Origin: Planctomycetota bacterium
GTDB lineage: Bacteria > Planctomycetota > PUPC01 > JACPCR01
NCBI GenBank assembly: GCA_027625095.1
Contig: JAQBXN010000006.1
Coordinates: forward strand, 79,534 to 143,533
DNA: 64,000 nucleotides
Direction of reading: 5' to 3'
Part shown: positions 18,809-27,872 of the stretch, in pieces
Layout: the number at the start of each line of letters is the position of its first letter
Numbering within the stretch: position 1 is the first letter of the stretch
Made by a program: the position numbers and the translations under genes
The notes under the pieces: model-generated
Database searches by the model: none
Told to the model about the DNA's origin: nothing
Seen by the model: the letters and a program-made list of their open reading frames with translations, nothing else

Positions 18809-21800
18809 GTGATTCGTCCATATCAAAAAGCTGCTGCGTTCATTCTTTCTTCGCTATTGCTCTCACTATCCGCCGAAGAAGAACCGCCCCTCCTCAGGAA
18901 CGGAGATTTTGAAACCGACAAGCCAGGTGAAATTACCATTGGCAAGATGCCGACTGGCTGGACAAAGCCATACGCCTCGCGAGTGCTTCAAATCGTTTCC
19001 GAAACTCGGCCGGGCTCGAAAGGCAAACAATGCCTGAAGATTGGCACCTCTGAGCAAGTCAACGCTGGCGGCGCCTACAGCGATCTGGTTCCGCTCGATC
19101 CAAAACAGGGACTGTACGTCTCAGGCTGGGTGAAGCCCGGCCATGCGGAGAAGGGGATAGTCGGGATTTACTTTGGCATTGGCTGGTACGATAAACTTGG
19201 CAAGCCAATCATTATTCAAAAGAAAACGACGGTGAACTATGTCTACGTTTACAAGAATCGGAAGGAAGGCGACTGGTATCGAATGGAGCTTTCCGTTGTC
19301 CCGGCGAAGGAGGAGAAAGAGGAATACCGAAGTGAAATTCCGCACAACGCGGGCTTCTTTGATGTGCGGATATTTACACTTAATTATCCAGCGCCTGCCT
19401 GGATCGATGACATTGAGGCGAGGGTCATGAACAAGAAAGAGGTGGATGAGCTCTACGCTGAAGAGGAGAAGGCAAAGAAGGAAGCCGCCAGGCTCAATGC
19501 CAGACGGGGCATCAAGCCAAGTCTGCCGGACGACCTGAATGCAGAATGGCTGGTGGCTGGAAAGGGCACAAAAAAAATCAAGGAAGTAACCGATGATTTA
19601 GCGCGTTACATCAGCAAGGTTAACGGCGAGAAAGTGAGCTCCGTCGAATGGCAGCCGAACAAAGCGAAAAACGTGTTCCTGGTGACTGAGGTCGCGAACG
19701 CGCCCGAAGACATTATCGCGCAACTCAAAGGAAAACGAGGGGACGCTTTTGTGATTCGTTACCCGGTTGAAGTGGACGGTCAGAAGGTGTGTCTCATGGT
19801 CTCTCAGGATGAGGATGGTTATGACCGGCCGGTCTATCACTTCCTTACTCAATACATGAATGTGCACTGGGTTGGCCCCGGTGAACTGGGTGAAGTGATC
19901 TCGCCACAACCGGACTGGCAGCTGCCCGAGACGATCGATGTGATCGAAAATCCCGACTTCGAAATGCGGCATTGGTACTCGCCCACGTTCACTTGCCGTC
20001 AGTGGCTCGCCGCTGGGGTGAGGATGGGCTTCCATCACGCCCTCGGTCAGGTCTTTCATCCGCACAAGTACAAGGACACGCCGGAGGTGTTTCCGCTCGT
20101 TGGGGGCAAGCGGTACATCCCGGTGATAGAACCGGGGCAGCATGCTCTCGGTGGTTGGCAGCCCTGTACCGGTAATCCGAAGTCGATCGAGATCGCCACA
20201 AAGCACGTCCTCGATACCCTGGAAAAGAATCCTCGAATGGCCACCGTCAGCCTCTCGGTGAACGATGGGGCGGGTAACATCTGCGAATGTGAGCTCTGCC
20301 GTGCACAGGACAGCAAAGATGCGTTCAATACCGGCGGCCGGCCGAATCTGTCCGATCGTTTCTTCCGCTTCTACAACGCAGTTATGGAGCGTGCGCTGGA
20401 GAAGAACCCGGACGCTCGCATTGCCGTTCTCGGCTACGGCGCGGTGAAGACGCCACCCACGGAAGTCAAGGTGCACCCACGTATTTCAGTCTTTCATGTT
20501 CAGCCGTCGCAGGAACACCTCACTGCCTGGGAGAAGTCGGGAGCGAATCCCAATCTCTACCTGTGGTTGTGGGACGGCGGTTTTCTGACTATCAGACCCG
20601 ATATATATACCCTGACGGAACTGGTGAGGCAGGCGCAGAAGGTCGGAGGTATCGGCCTCTATTCTGAGTGCATCCCACACTGGATTATCAGCGCTCCGAA
20701 GTTTTATGTGCTGGCTCATATCCTTTGGGATACGAGCCGTGACCCGAGCAAACTGCTCGACCGGTATCTCCAACTCGCATACGGGGAGGCCGCACCGCAA
20801 ACAAGGGCGTTTATTGACCGGTGGTATGAGATCTATCGCCGCCGCAAGCCGGAAGAGCTTCACGAGACGTCGTGGGGCTGGCGGGGGCCGGAGCAGTTGG
20901 AGTATCTCCGCCGTGACGATTTCGTTTTCATGGACGCCTCTCTAAAGAAGGCGTCCGAGGCGACGCTCACTGACAAACAGAAGAAGCGCCTGGAGTACCT
21001 CAGCATCTATTATCAAATCATGCGTATCAATGGCATGGAATATCTTGCCAGCCAGGAGCTATCTAACGAAAAGTGGCTCATGGAGAGTGATGACGACACC
21101 ATCTTGATGACCGCCGAACACACCACCTCTCTTACGTCTCGTTTTAACGAACTCTACGAAACCCATGTCCTTCAAGACGAATCCGGCTGGATGCTCGATA
21201 ACAAATACTACACAGAACCGAAAAAGAAATTTTATGACCAGTTCGTGGGCCAACTGCGCAACACTGTCTCAAGCAATGCCGCTAGCGCGTCGGATGGGGC
21301 CATTGGGTATGTGGTTCGCCGGATGCAAGAGAAAAGGGCAAAGGAGGAGGTCCTCGCCTGGCTTGAATCGCAAACCCGTAAACGCCCTTCTCTGGAATCC
21401 TACCTCGGTCCACAAATAAATAAGCTCAAAGGTGTCACCTTCAACAATATAGTCAACAACGGCAGCTTTGAAGAAGGCGAAGCTGGCGACCCGCCGAAAT
21501 TGCCAGGCTGGGATTTCTATCAGTTTTACGGCATGGTCAAGAACGTGACTGCCAAACATCAATGGAAGAAGGAGACCGGCCACAACGGCGGCTCGGCAGT
21601 CGCTATGGGTGAAGGCCGTTATCCGGAAATGAAGGCTATTATCGAAATGGAGGCCGACCGCCGTTATGAGCTCTCATTCTGGTACAAGAGCGAAAATCGA
21701 GACAAGCAGTCCTCATTCAGCATTTTTTCCTATGAAGGCGATATAAAATCGCCCAGCGAAATCGTGGCGGATAAAATCAGCCGTTTCATGGTCATTCAAA

Positions 21801-21949
21801 TTGACCCGACACACGGAGAGTGGAAGCAATACAAGAAAGCGCTCAAGCCAACAAAGTCAGGCAAGTACATCCTTCAGCTTGCTGTGTACTATCAGCAGAA
21901 GGACTGGTGGGGCTGGTTTGATGACGTTGAGATTCGGCGGCTGTGGTAA
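18809..21949 (+). CDS. Secreted DUF4838 protein with carbohydrate-binding-like ends
   Basis: This 1,046-residue protein has a signal peptide (residues ~1-22, FILSSLLLSLSA). A galactose-binding-like beta domain follows (~27-205, starting NGDFETDKPGE). The DUF4838 module (~245-700) shows family features RHWYSPTFTCRQWLA, the catalytic-like stretch TVSLSVNDGAGNICECELC, and VFHVQPSQEH. The end (~860-1046) repeats a NGSFEEGEAG binding domain. DUF4838 proteins resemble the barrel of hexosaminidases and are usually found with polysaccharide-degradation genes. Activity is not proven for this protein. The start is GTG 18809 with gagg about 10 bases upstream. It is a single transcription unit facing the kinase gene. 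Confidence 0.85.
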   Translation: MIRPYQKAAAFILSSLLLSLSAEEEPPLLRNGDFETDKPGEITIGKMPTGWTKPYASRVLQIVSETRPGSKGKQCLKIGTSEQVNAGGAYSDLVPLDPKQGLYVSGWVKPGHAEKGIVGIYFGIGWYDKLGKPIIIQKKTTVNYVYVYKNRKEGDWYRMELSVVPAKEEKEEYRSEIPHNAGFFDVRIFTLNYPAPAWIDDIEARVMNKKEVDELYAEEEKAKKEAARLNARRGIKPSLPDDLNAEWLVAGKGTKKIKEVTDDLARYISKVNGEKVSSVEWQPNKAKNVFLVTEVANAPEDIIAQLKGKRGDAFVIRYPVEVDGQKVCLMVSQDEDGYDRPVYHFLTQYMNVHWVGPGELGEVISPQPDWQLPETIDVIENPDFEMRHWYSPTFTCRQWLAAGVRMGFHHALGQVFHPHKYKDTPEVFPLVGGKRYIPVIEPGQHALGGWQPCTGNPKSIEIATKHVLDTLEKNPRMATVSLSVNDGAGNICECELCRAQDSKDAFNTGGRPNLSDRFFRFYNAVMERALEKNPDARIAVLGYGAVKTPPTEVKVHPRISVFHVQPSQEHLTAWEKSGANPNLYLWLWDGGFLTIRPDIYTLTELVRQAQKVGGIGLYSECIPHWIISAPKFYVLAHILWDTSRDPSKLLDRYLQLAYGEAAPQTRAFIDRWYEIYRRRKPEELHETSWGWRGPEQLEYLRRDDFVFMDASLKKASEATLTDKQKKRLEYLSIYYQIMRINGMEYLASQELSNEKWLMESDDDTILMTAEHTTSLTSRFNELYETHVLQDESGWMLDNKYYTEPKKKFYDQFVGQLRNTVSSNAASASDGAIGYVVRRMQEKRAKEEVLAWLESQTRKRPSLESYLGPQINKLKGVTFNNIVNNGSFEEGEAGDPPKLPGWDFYQFYGMVKNVTAKHQWKKETGHNGGSAVAMGEGRYPEMKAIIEMEADRRYELSFWYKSENRDKQSSFSIFSYEGDIKSPSEIVADKISRFMVIQIDPTHGEWKQYKKALKPTKSGKYILQLAVYYQQKDWWGWFDDVEIRRLW

Positions 21950-21993
21950 GCAATGATGGAGATTCAATTCTTCATCTTTCCTTCCCTCCGTCC

Positions 21994-24921
21994 TCACTCC
22001 TCTAACCTGACGTTATCGATGAAGACTTCGCCATCCGGGTCATTCATTGAGAAGACGAAGACGAGGTGATTGATGGCATTGGCGCCCTCAATCTTGCCAC
22101 TGTATGTCCACCCCGTGTTCGAAGACTTGAAATTACTGGCCTGCAATTTGAACGCACAATTACGAGTGGATTGCGGGCGGATGGAATCCATAGGGCATTC
22201 ATAGAGGGAGCGGGAGCCACCACCTCCGGCATTCGTCATCACGGCCAGGCTCACCCGAACTTTCTGGGGAGATGGATTAATGATTCTTACGTGGATCCTG
22301 TCCATTTTTGAAAAGTCGAATCCACTTTGGAGCCCAACGTACATCTTGGTTCCAAGTCCGCCGTAAGTGACTTTGACCACCTTATTCGGGTCCTCATCTC
22401 CTTTGAGTCCTGTCACCCGGATTGTTCCCTGATGCGGATTGGAACGATCATCCCAATGAAATATCTGCCAGTTACCGGAGCCTTCCATACCGTCTGCCAA
22501 GCTGCCGCTACGGGCGATCTTATTCATCTCACGTCTATTGGATTTACTCTTCTCAGCCGCGGCCAGGAGCATCCTGGAAGATTCTGTCTTCAGCTTCTCT
22601 AATTCCTCTGCGGCCTGTTTGAAACGGTTGGTCTCCCCGAAAGTCGCAATGGCCTGGTCGGTGAGTCCCAGAACTTCATCCCACTGATTCAGCCGAAATC
22701 TCCCCCGAATCTTATTGAGGGCTATCAGAGCGTTCATCTCTTGTTCACTCTGGCCAAGGTATTCAATTTTTTCCAGTGCAAGCGTGACTTCTTTACCCTC
22801 CACTTTCGCCTCTTCGAAATGCTCCCTGGATTTCTTGAGGTCATCCTCGGCAAAATAGAATGCCCCAAGGAGCAGGTTTTTGTCTTCGTTTCTCACCAAA
22901 GGTGCACGGGCGAGATCTAGAATGAATTCCGACTTTAGATTGCTGCTTGTGAGATTGAGGGACAAATTCACTCCTCCGCCTTCAACTCCGCCTTCAAGCT
23001 CGATAATCTTGTTTTCCACCTTCTTGACTGTCATGTTCGTTTTGGCGTAAGTGAGGGTACGTTTGCCCTTGGCCCCCTCTTCAGCCAGGTCCATCATTTG
23101 ATTCAAAAATTTTACCTGGTCGAGTTCTGCTTCCAGGGCGGGCTTGATCAAGGCGTATTCTTCATTGGCCAGGGCGAGCGATACCGATTTGGCGTAATCA
23201 CCATATTTTCGGGCCTTCAGCAGAATCATGGCCTTCCCAAAGAAGCTCTTGTAGAGCGCTACTCTTTCTGTGAGGACCTTCTGTCTGATGTCGTCCTCCT
23301 GATCCAGGATGCCGGCGAGGAGATTCTGTATTTCTATCTGGTGGGCGCCCGGGAAATTCCGCACCGCTTCATTGAGCAGACTTTTGGCGGCATCCACCTT
23401 TGCTGCGGCTATGAGATCTCCTGTTTTCTTACGGACTTCGGCCAGGGCCTGGCCGACTGCGGTATCGCAGCGTTCACTCAGGCTCTGAAATTTTTCCTCC
23501 CAGATGTCAAACTGATATTTGTCAGGGAATGCTTCGATGGCGGCAATGGCGTCTTTGTAAGCACCAAGTGCCATATACCCCATGATTTTCTTTTCCTGTT
23601 CGAGGTATTTGGCCTTGGCATCGCCTTGGATGGTGTCAATCGTCTGCTGCGCTTTTCCGGCCTCAGGCGTGCCTTTGAACTGGAGCACCTGCTCATACAG
23701 GCCCAGGAGAGTGCCGAGGTCGTTCGGATTATCGAGAGTGTAGCCCTGTGCGGCCTCCAGCGCCGTCTGGGCGGTAACCTTCGGTGTCTCAGGTACAGGG
23801 GAAGGCGGTTCGAGCTTCTTGGGAACAGAGGTGGTGGCTACGGACGTCATGGCAAGAGGCGCCTTGTAGGGCTCGGAATCGTCGCCTACCAGGAAGTATG
23901 CAACGACGCCACCGACGACCATCGCCGACACCACTCCTGCCACCATGTAACCAGCGCCTGAACTTTGGTTCCTTGCAGAGGCGGCGCGGGCGCGTGGTGA
24001 AGGGGAAGATCTGCTCAGGTTGAGACTCTTTGGGATACCGCGTCCGGCATGCTTCGGATCTTCTCCCGCTTGGACAAGCTGAAGATCTTCTACCAATTGA
24101 TCGGCTGTCTGATAACGATCTTCCGGTTTCTTCTCGCACATTTTCTGGAGCACTCTCCAAACGCGGTCCGAGATAGCCTTTTTGTCCTCAGGTTCCGGTA
24201 GAGGATCATTCAAATGCATGGAGGTGATGACAGCCACAGTCTCGCCATCGAACGCCGGTTTCCCAACCAGCATGTGGTAGAACGTCATACCAAGCGAATA
24301 AATATCGGTGCGGGGATCGATGTTAAGGTCGCCCTTGATCTGCTCAGGAGAGGCATACTGCGGCGTGCCGAGCATCTTCCCGGCTTGAGTGATTAGAGCG
24401 CTCTCATCATTGGTCGCTTTAGCAAGACCAAGGTCAGTCACCTTCACTGTGCCGTCTGTGGAAATCATGATGTTGTCAGGCTTGATGTCGCGGTGAATGA
24501 TGTGTTTGGAAGCCGCATGGGCGAGACCGCTGCCGCACTGCATGATAATGTCAATGGCCTGAGCTTCGTCCATGGGCCCCCCCTGTTTCATGTATTTCGA
24601 AACAGTTTCACCGTCCACAAACTCCATGGTGAAATAGTAATACTTGCCTTCCTGGCCCACATCGAGCGCCCCGACAATATTGGGATGTGAAAGTGCAGCC
24701 GCGGAACGAGCCTCGCGCATAAAACGGTCCACGTAATTCTGATTATCGACGAATTGTTGCGCCAGGACCTTTAGTGCCACCGTCCGGCCGAGGTTTACAT
24801 CTTCCGCCTTGTAGACGGACCCCATACCACCTTGGCCAAGTTTGCCGACAATTTTGTATTTGCCGAGTTGCTGGACCTTTTGGCTTTTTGCTGCTTGCTC
24901 ACCAGGGGTTCCCGCTGCCAT
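21994..24921 (-). CDS. Membrane-bound Hanks-type Ser/Thr protein kinase
   Basis: This is a 975-residue receptor-like kinase. Cytoplasmic kinase domain residues ~21-285 have P-loop GQGGMGSVY, K51 in VALK, H143-R-D145 with IKPDN, and D163-L-G in place of DFG; all catalytic residues are present. A basic juxtamembrane part rich in Ser/Arg follows, then one membrane span (residues ~325-344, AGVVSAMVVGGVVAYFLV). The outer part (~350-825) is a long helical, TPR-like coil region. The last ~150 residues form a beta-rich binding-type domain ending GEVFIDNVRLEE. Planctomycete-type genomes have many such kinases. The ligand is unknown. Confidence 0.92.
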   Translation of the reverse strand: MAAGTPGEQAAKSQKVQQLGKYKIVGKLGQGGMGSVYKAEDVNLGRTVALKVLAQQFVDNQNYVDRFMREARSAAALSHPNIVGALDVGQEGKYYYFTMEFVDGETVSKYMKQGGPMDEAQAIDIIMQCGSGLAHAASKHIIHRDIKPDNIMISTDGTVKVTDLGLAKATNDESALITQAGKMLGTPQYASPEQIKGDLNIDPRTDIYSLGMTFYHMLVGKPAFDGETVAVITSMHLNDPLPEPEDKKAISDRVWRVLQKMCEKKPEDRYQTADQLVEDLQLVQAGEDPKHAGRGIPKSLNLSRSSPSPRARAASARNQSSGAGYMVAGVVSAMVVGGVVAYFLVGDDSEPYKAPLAMTSVATTSVPKKLEPPSPVPETPKVTAQTALEAAQGYTLDNPNDLGTLLGLYEQVLQFKGTPEAGKAQQTIDTIQGDAKAKYLEQEKKIMGYMALGAYKDAIAAIEAFPDKYQFDIWEEKFQSLSERCDTAVGQALAEVRKKTGDLIAAAKVDAAKSLLNEAVRNFPGAHQIEIQNLLAGILDQEDDIRQKVLTERVALYKSFFGKAMILLKARKYGDYAKSVSLALANEEYALIKPALEAELDQVKFLNQMMDLAEEGAKGKRTLTYAKTNMTVKKVENKIIELEGGVEGGGVNLSLNLTSSNLKSEFILDLARAPLVRNEDKNLLLGAFYFAEDDLKKSREHFEEAKVEGKEVTLALEKIEYLGQSEQEMNALIALNKIRGRFRLNQWDEVLGLTDQAIATFGETNRFKQAAEELEKLKTESSRMLLAAAEKSKSNRREMNKIARSGSLADGMEGSGNWQIFHWDDRSNPHQGTIRVTGLKGDEDPNKVVKVTYGGLGTKMYVGLQSGFDFSKMDRIHVRIINPSPQKVRVSLAVMTNAGGGGSRSLYECPMDSIRPQSTRNCAFKLQASNFKSSNTGWTYSGKIEGANAINHLVFVFSMNDPDGEVFIDNVRLEE

Positions 24922-25055
24922 TGTTCACACTCCTCTGATTGGATTGCAATTTTGGTTCGTACCGCCAACAACGGGGTTAGTTTAAGCGGGAGTCCAGATT
25001 GCTTCAATAAATGGATTTGTGAACTTCAAGCGGCTGGAAGTGGTTACCGATCACT

Positions 25056-26603
25056 CTAATCGATGATCCGCCAGGCCCGCCCATCCCTGGCCAACAGGTT
25101 ATTTGCGCTCTTTGGCCCCCAGGTTCCAGCAGTATAGTTTGGGAAATCACGGGCCGGCAAGGCGCGCCACACATCCAGGATCGGCTGGGCGATCCTCCAG
25201 GCCTGTTCGACAAGATCGGTGCGGGAAAAGAGGGTGGCATCCCCGACCATGCAATCGTAAATGAGGCGTTCATAGCCAGTGCCACGGGCCGCCTGGAAAG
25301 CATCTTCATACTCGAACTGCATGCGCACATTCTGGAGGTGCATGGATACACCCGGCACTTTCGCCTGGAACTTTATTTCGATTCCCTGTTCAGGCTGGAT
25401 ATTGAAGACCAGCTCGTTAGCCTCGAGGTGATCCACTGGGGTGTCACGGAAAAGAACTTCCGGTGCCTTTTTGAATCGAATCACGATCTCAGTGTATTTT
25501 CGGCTCAGTGCTTTGCCCGATCGCAAGTAGATGGGCACGCCAACCCAGCGCCAGTTATCCACATGCAGCTTGACCGCTGCAAAGGTCTCTGTGTGGGATT
25601 CTGGATTCACATCCGGAGCTTGTCGATAACCAACCATCGGTTCGTCGTTTTGATCTGTCCCGGGACCGTACTGACCCCGCACGCAATCTTCGAGGACGGC
25701 CTGTGGCTCCATGATGCGGACGGCTTCAAGGAGCTTTGCCTTTTCGTTGCGGATGGCATCAGCCTGGAACGAATTCGGAGTCTCCATACACAGGTAGGCG
25801 AGCATCTGGAACATGTGATTCTGCATCATGTCCTTCAGCACTCCAGTCTTGTCGTAGTAGCCGCCGCGCAGCTCTACGCCCACTCGTTCGGCTACGGTGA
25901 ACTGGATGTGGTCCACATAATTTTTATTCCACAGCGGCTCGAAGATTCCGTTCGAGAAGCGGAAAGTTAAGAGATTCTGGACCGTCTCTTTGCCGAGGTA
26001 ATGATCGATCCGATAAATCTGATCTTCTTCCCAATGAGTAAGGATATCCTTACTCAAGTTCACGCAGCTCTCGAGGTCGCTTCCAAAGGGCTTCTCAATA
26101 ATGAGGCGCCGCCAGCCTTTATCGGATTTATTCATTCCGGCTTCACCGATCATACGTGCCAGGAGGCCGAAGACGACAGGTGGCGTAGCGGTGTAGTAAA
26201 GCACGTTTCCGCCGGTGTTATTCTCTTTGGAGACCTTGTCGATCTCGGCCTGTATGTTCTTGAACAGCTTCGGATCACCGAAGTTACCAACCAGATAGCT
26301 GAATTTTTTTACAAAACCAGCCCATCGATCAGGTTCGAAATCGCGTGTGGAGAAATCCTGAATGTTCTCCGTCAAGTTGTTTCGAAACTCTTCGGTCGTC
26401 AGTTCGGCATTCGAAGCCCCTATGATTGCGAATCTATCAGAGAGCAGATTGTCACAATACAGATTCCAAAGCGCGGGTAGAAGGAGACGTTTAGTCAGAT
26501 CCCCTGAAGCGCCGAAGATTACGATAGTGGCTGGTTCGGCGCACGGGTCTGAACCGTGTGTACCAGCAATCGAAGATTGGGAAACAACTTTTGTATTTTT
26601 CAT
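25056..26603 (-). CDS. zwf: Glucose-6-phosphate 1-dehydrogenase
   Basis: This is the first step of the oxidative pentose phosphate pathway, oxidising glucose 6-phosphate to 6-phosphogluconolactone with NADP. The 515-residue protein shows the nucleotide motif IFGASGDLTKRLLLPALWNL, the substrate motif RIDHYLGKETVQNLL, and the conserved FEPLWN and HMFQML segments. ATG 26603 is preferred. A frame starting at 26732 would translate the intergenic palindrome and add 43 residues rich in Arg and Pro. It lies 129 bp downstream of gnd on the same strand, so the two may form one transcript with the palindrome in between. Confidence 0.96.
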   Translation of the reverse strand: MKNTKVVSQSSIAGTHGSDPCAEPATIVIFGASGDLTKRLLLPALWNLYCDNLLSDRFAIIGASNAELTTEEFRNNLTENIQDFSTRDFEPDRWAGFVKKFSYLVGNFGDPKLFKNIQAEIDKVSKENNTGGNVLYYTATPPVVFGLLARMIGEAGMNKSDKGWRRLIIEKPFGSDLESCVNLSKDILTHWEEDQIYRIDHYLGKETVQNLLTFRFSNGIFEPLWNKNYVDHIQFTVAERVGVELRGGYYDKTGVLKDMMQNHMFQMLAYLCMETPNSFQADAIRNEKAKLLEAVRIMEPQAVLEDCVRGQYGPGTDQNDEPMVGYRQAPDVNPESHTETFAAVKLHVDNWRWVGVPIYLRSGKALSRKYTEIVIRFKKAPEVLFRDTPVDHLEANELVFNIQPEQGIEIKFQAKVPGVSMHLQNVRMQFEYEDAFQAARGTGYERLIYDCMVGDATLFSRTDLVEQAWRIAQPILDVWRALPARDFPNYTAGTWGPKSANNLLARDGRAWRIID

Positions 26604-26676
26604 AGTTGGCGTTCGTAATTCTTGATGATGGCAGTCACTCAGCCTGCCGGGAATGGAAAGTCGCAGAGAATATTGC

Positions 26677-26702
26677 GGCTCGACCTGCCGGCAGGTCGAG
26701 CC
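26677..26702. repeat. Perfect 26-bp palindrome between gnd and zwf
   Basis: The arm ggctcgacctgcc is followed at once by its exact reverse complement ggcaggtcgagcc, with no loop. It lies 30 bp after the gnd stop and about 74 bp before the zwf start. In RNA it would form a very stable hairpin, able to attenuate transcription or protect mRNA ends between the two genes. In DNA it could be a site for a dimeric protein. There is no T tract. Confidence 0.85.
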
Positions 26703-26732
26703 ACGTCGAGGCAATCGCAAAAAAGCCGTCAA

Positions 26733-27704
26733 TTATCCGCCTGCAGCCCTTTCGATATGGCCGCCAAACTTCATGCGCATGGCGGAGAGCACCTTTTCGG
26801 CGTAAGTGTGCTCCTGGCGGGAGCGGAAACGAGTGAAGAGTGCAGCCGTAAGAATATCGGCAGGAGTGGCCTGCTCGACCGCTGCCATCACAGTCCAGCG
26901 TCCTTCTCCGGAATCACTGACCACGCCGGTGTATTCGGAGAGATTGGGACTCTCCATCAGAGCGATTGCCGTGAGGTCAAGCAGCCAAGAGCCAATGACA
27001 CTTCCCCGTCTCCAGACCTCAGCAATATCGGCCATGTTGAAGTCGTAGTTGTATTCCTCTGTCTGGGCATTCTTAATGATGTCGAGCCCTTCACCGTATG
27101 CCTGCATGAGGCCGTATTCGATGCCGTTGTGAACCATCTTCACGAAGTGGCCGGCACCGGCGGGCCCGCAATGCAGGTAGCCTTGCTGAGAAGTGCCCTT
27201 GTCGTTCTCCCGGCCTGGTGTGTCCTCGATATCCCCTTTCCCTGGGCCGAGCGTCTTAAAGATAGGATCAAGGTGTTGGACGATTTCAGTTTCACCGCCA
27301 ATCATCATGCAGTAACCGCGGTCGATGCCCCACACACCACCACTTGTGCCTACGTCCACATAATGGATGCCCTTCTCGCACAGCCCTTTCGATCGGCGGA
27401 TGTCATCCTTGAACATGGAGTTCCCACCGTCAATAATGATGTCCCCTTCATCCATCAGGCCGGCCAGCTCCTGCACTGTATTTTCTGTCGGAGCCCCGCA
27501 TGGAACCATAACCCATGCCGCTCTCGGTTTCTTCAGCTTGGACACGAAATCTGCCAGAGATTTCGCTCCGGTGGCCCCTTCTTTGGCCAACTCATTTACA
27601 CTCTCAGGGCTCCGATCGTAAACAACCATATTGTGGCCGTTCCGCATCAGACGACGTGCCATATTTCCGCCCATCCGTCCTAATCCAATCATTCCCATTT
27701 GCAT
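26733..27704 (-). CDS. gnd: 6-phosphogluconate dehydrogenase (decarboxylating), short form
   Basis: This enzyme converts 6-phosphogluconate to ribulose 5-phosphate and CO2. The 323-residue protein is of the shorter type found in many bacteria (about 300 versus 470 residues). Seen are the dinucleotide motif [26 protein letters not shown], the substrate motif [19 protein letters not shown], and [19 protein letters not shown] with the catalytic Lys. ATG 27704 has gagg 8 bases upstream. The gene precedes zwf on the minus strand. Together with the lactonase at 38535 this gives all three oxidative pentose phosphate steps in the window. Confidence 0.95.
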   Translation of the reverse strand: MQMGMIGLGRMGGNMARRLMRNGHNMVVYDRSPESVNELAKEGATGAKSLADFVSKLKKPRAAWVMVPCGAPTENTVQELAGLMDEGDIIIDGGNSMFKDDIRRSKGLCEKGIHYVDVGTSGGVWGIDRGYCMMIGGETEIVQHLDPIFKTLGPGKGDIEDTPGRENDKGTSQQGYLHCGPAGAGHFVKMVHNGIEYGLMQAYGEGLDIIKNAQTEEYNYDFNMADIAEVWRRGSVIGSWLLDLTAIALMESPNLSEYTGVVSDSGEGRWTVMAAVEQATPADILTAALFTRFRSRQEHTYAEKVLSAMRMKFGGHIERAAGG

Positions 27705-27768
27705 GGTAGACACCTCAAAATATTGGGAAAAAAAACTTCAAGGCCGTCATGGCCAAACGTCTGGCATA

Positions 27769-27794
27769 TTGACTCCGATTCGATTTTGAGTCAA
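27769..27794 (-). promoter_or_regulatory. Candidate operator/promoter dyad of gnd-zwf
   Basis: The arms TTGACTC and GAGTCAA are perfect inverted repeats 12 bases apart, located about 65 bp upstream of the gnd start. Read on the minus strand, the outer arm TTGACT can serve as a -35 box, with CAATAT 17 bases further as a weak -10. The dyad thus overlaps a possible promoter, which fits repressor or activator control. The site is a prediction from pattern only. Confidence 0.45.
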
Positions 27795-27872
27795 CGCAAT
27801 TACGGACATCCGGCGAAATTGGCAGTAATGATTCAGTTGTCCAAGTAACGCGCTCTGTGTCATATTGTTCTG

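Noticed and set aside
23098..23961. 287-codon plus-strand frame opposite the Ser/Thr kinase
   Set aside because: It lies inside the antisense of the kinase's outer helical region; its residue use mirrors the kinase codons and there is no ribosome site.
26622..27683. Long plus-strand open frame opposite gnd
   Set aside because: It is exactly antisense to a clear 6-phosphogluconate dehydrogenase gene, has no family resemblance and includes the intergenic palindrome.
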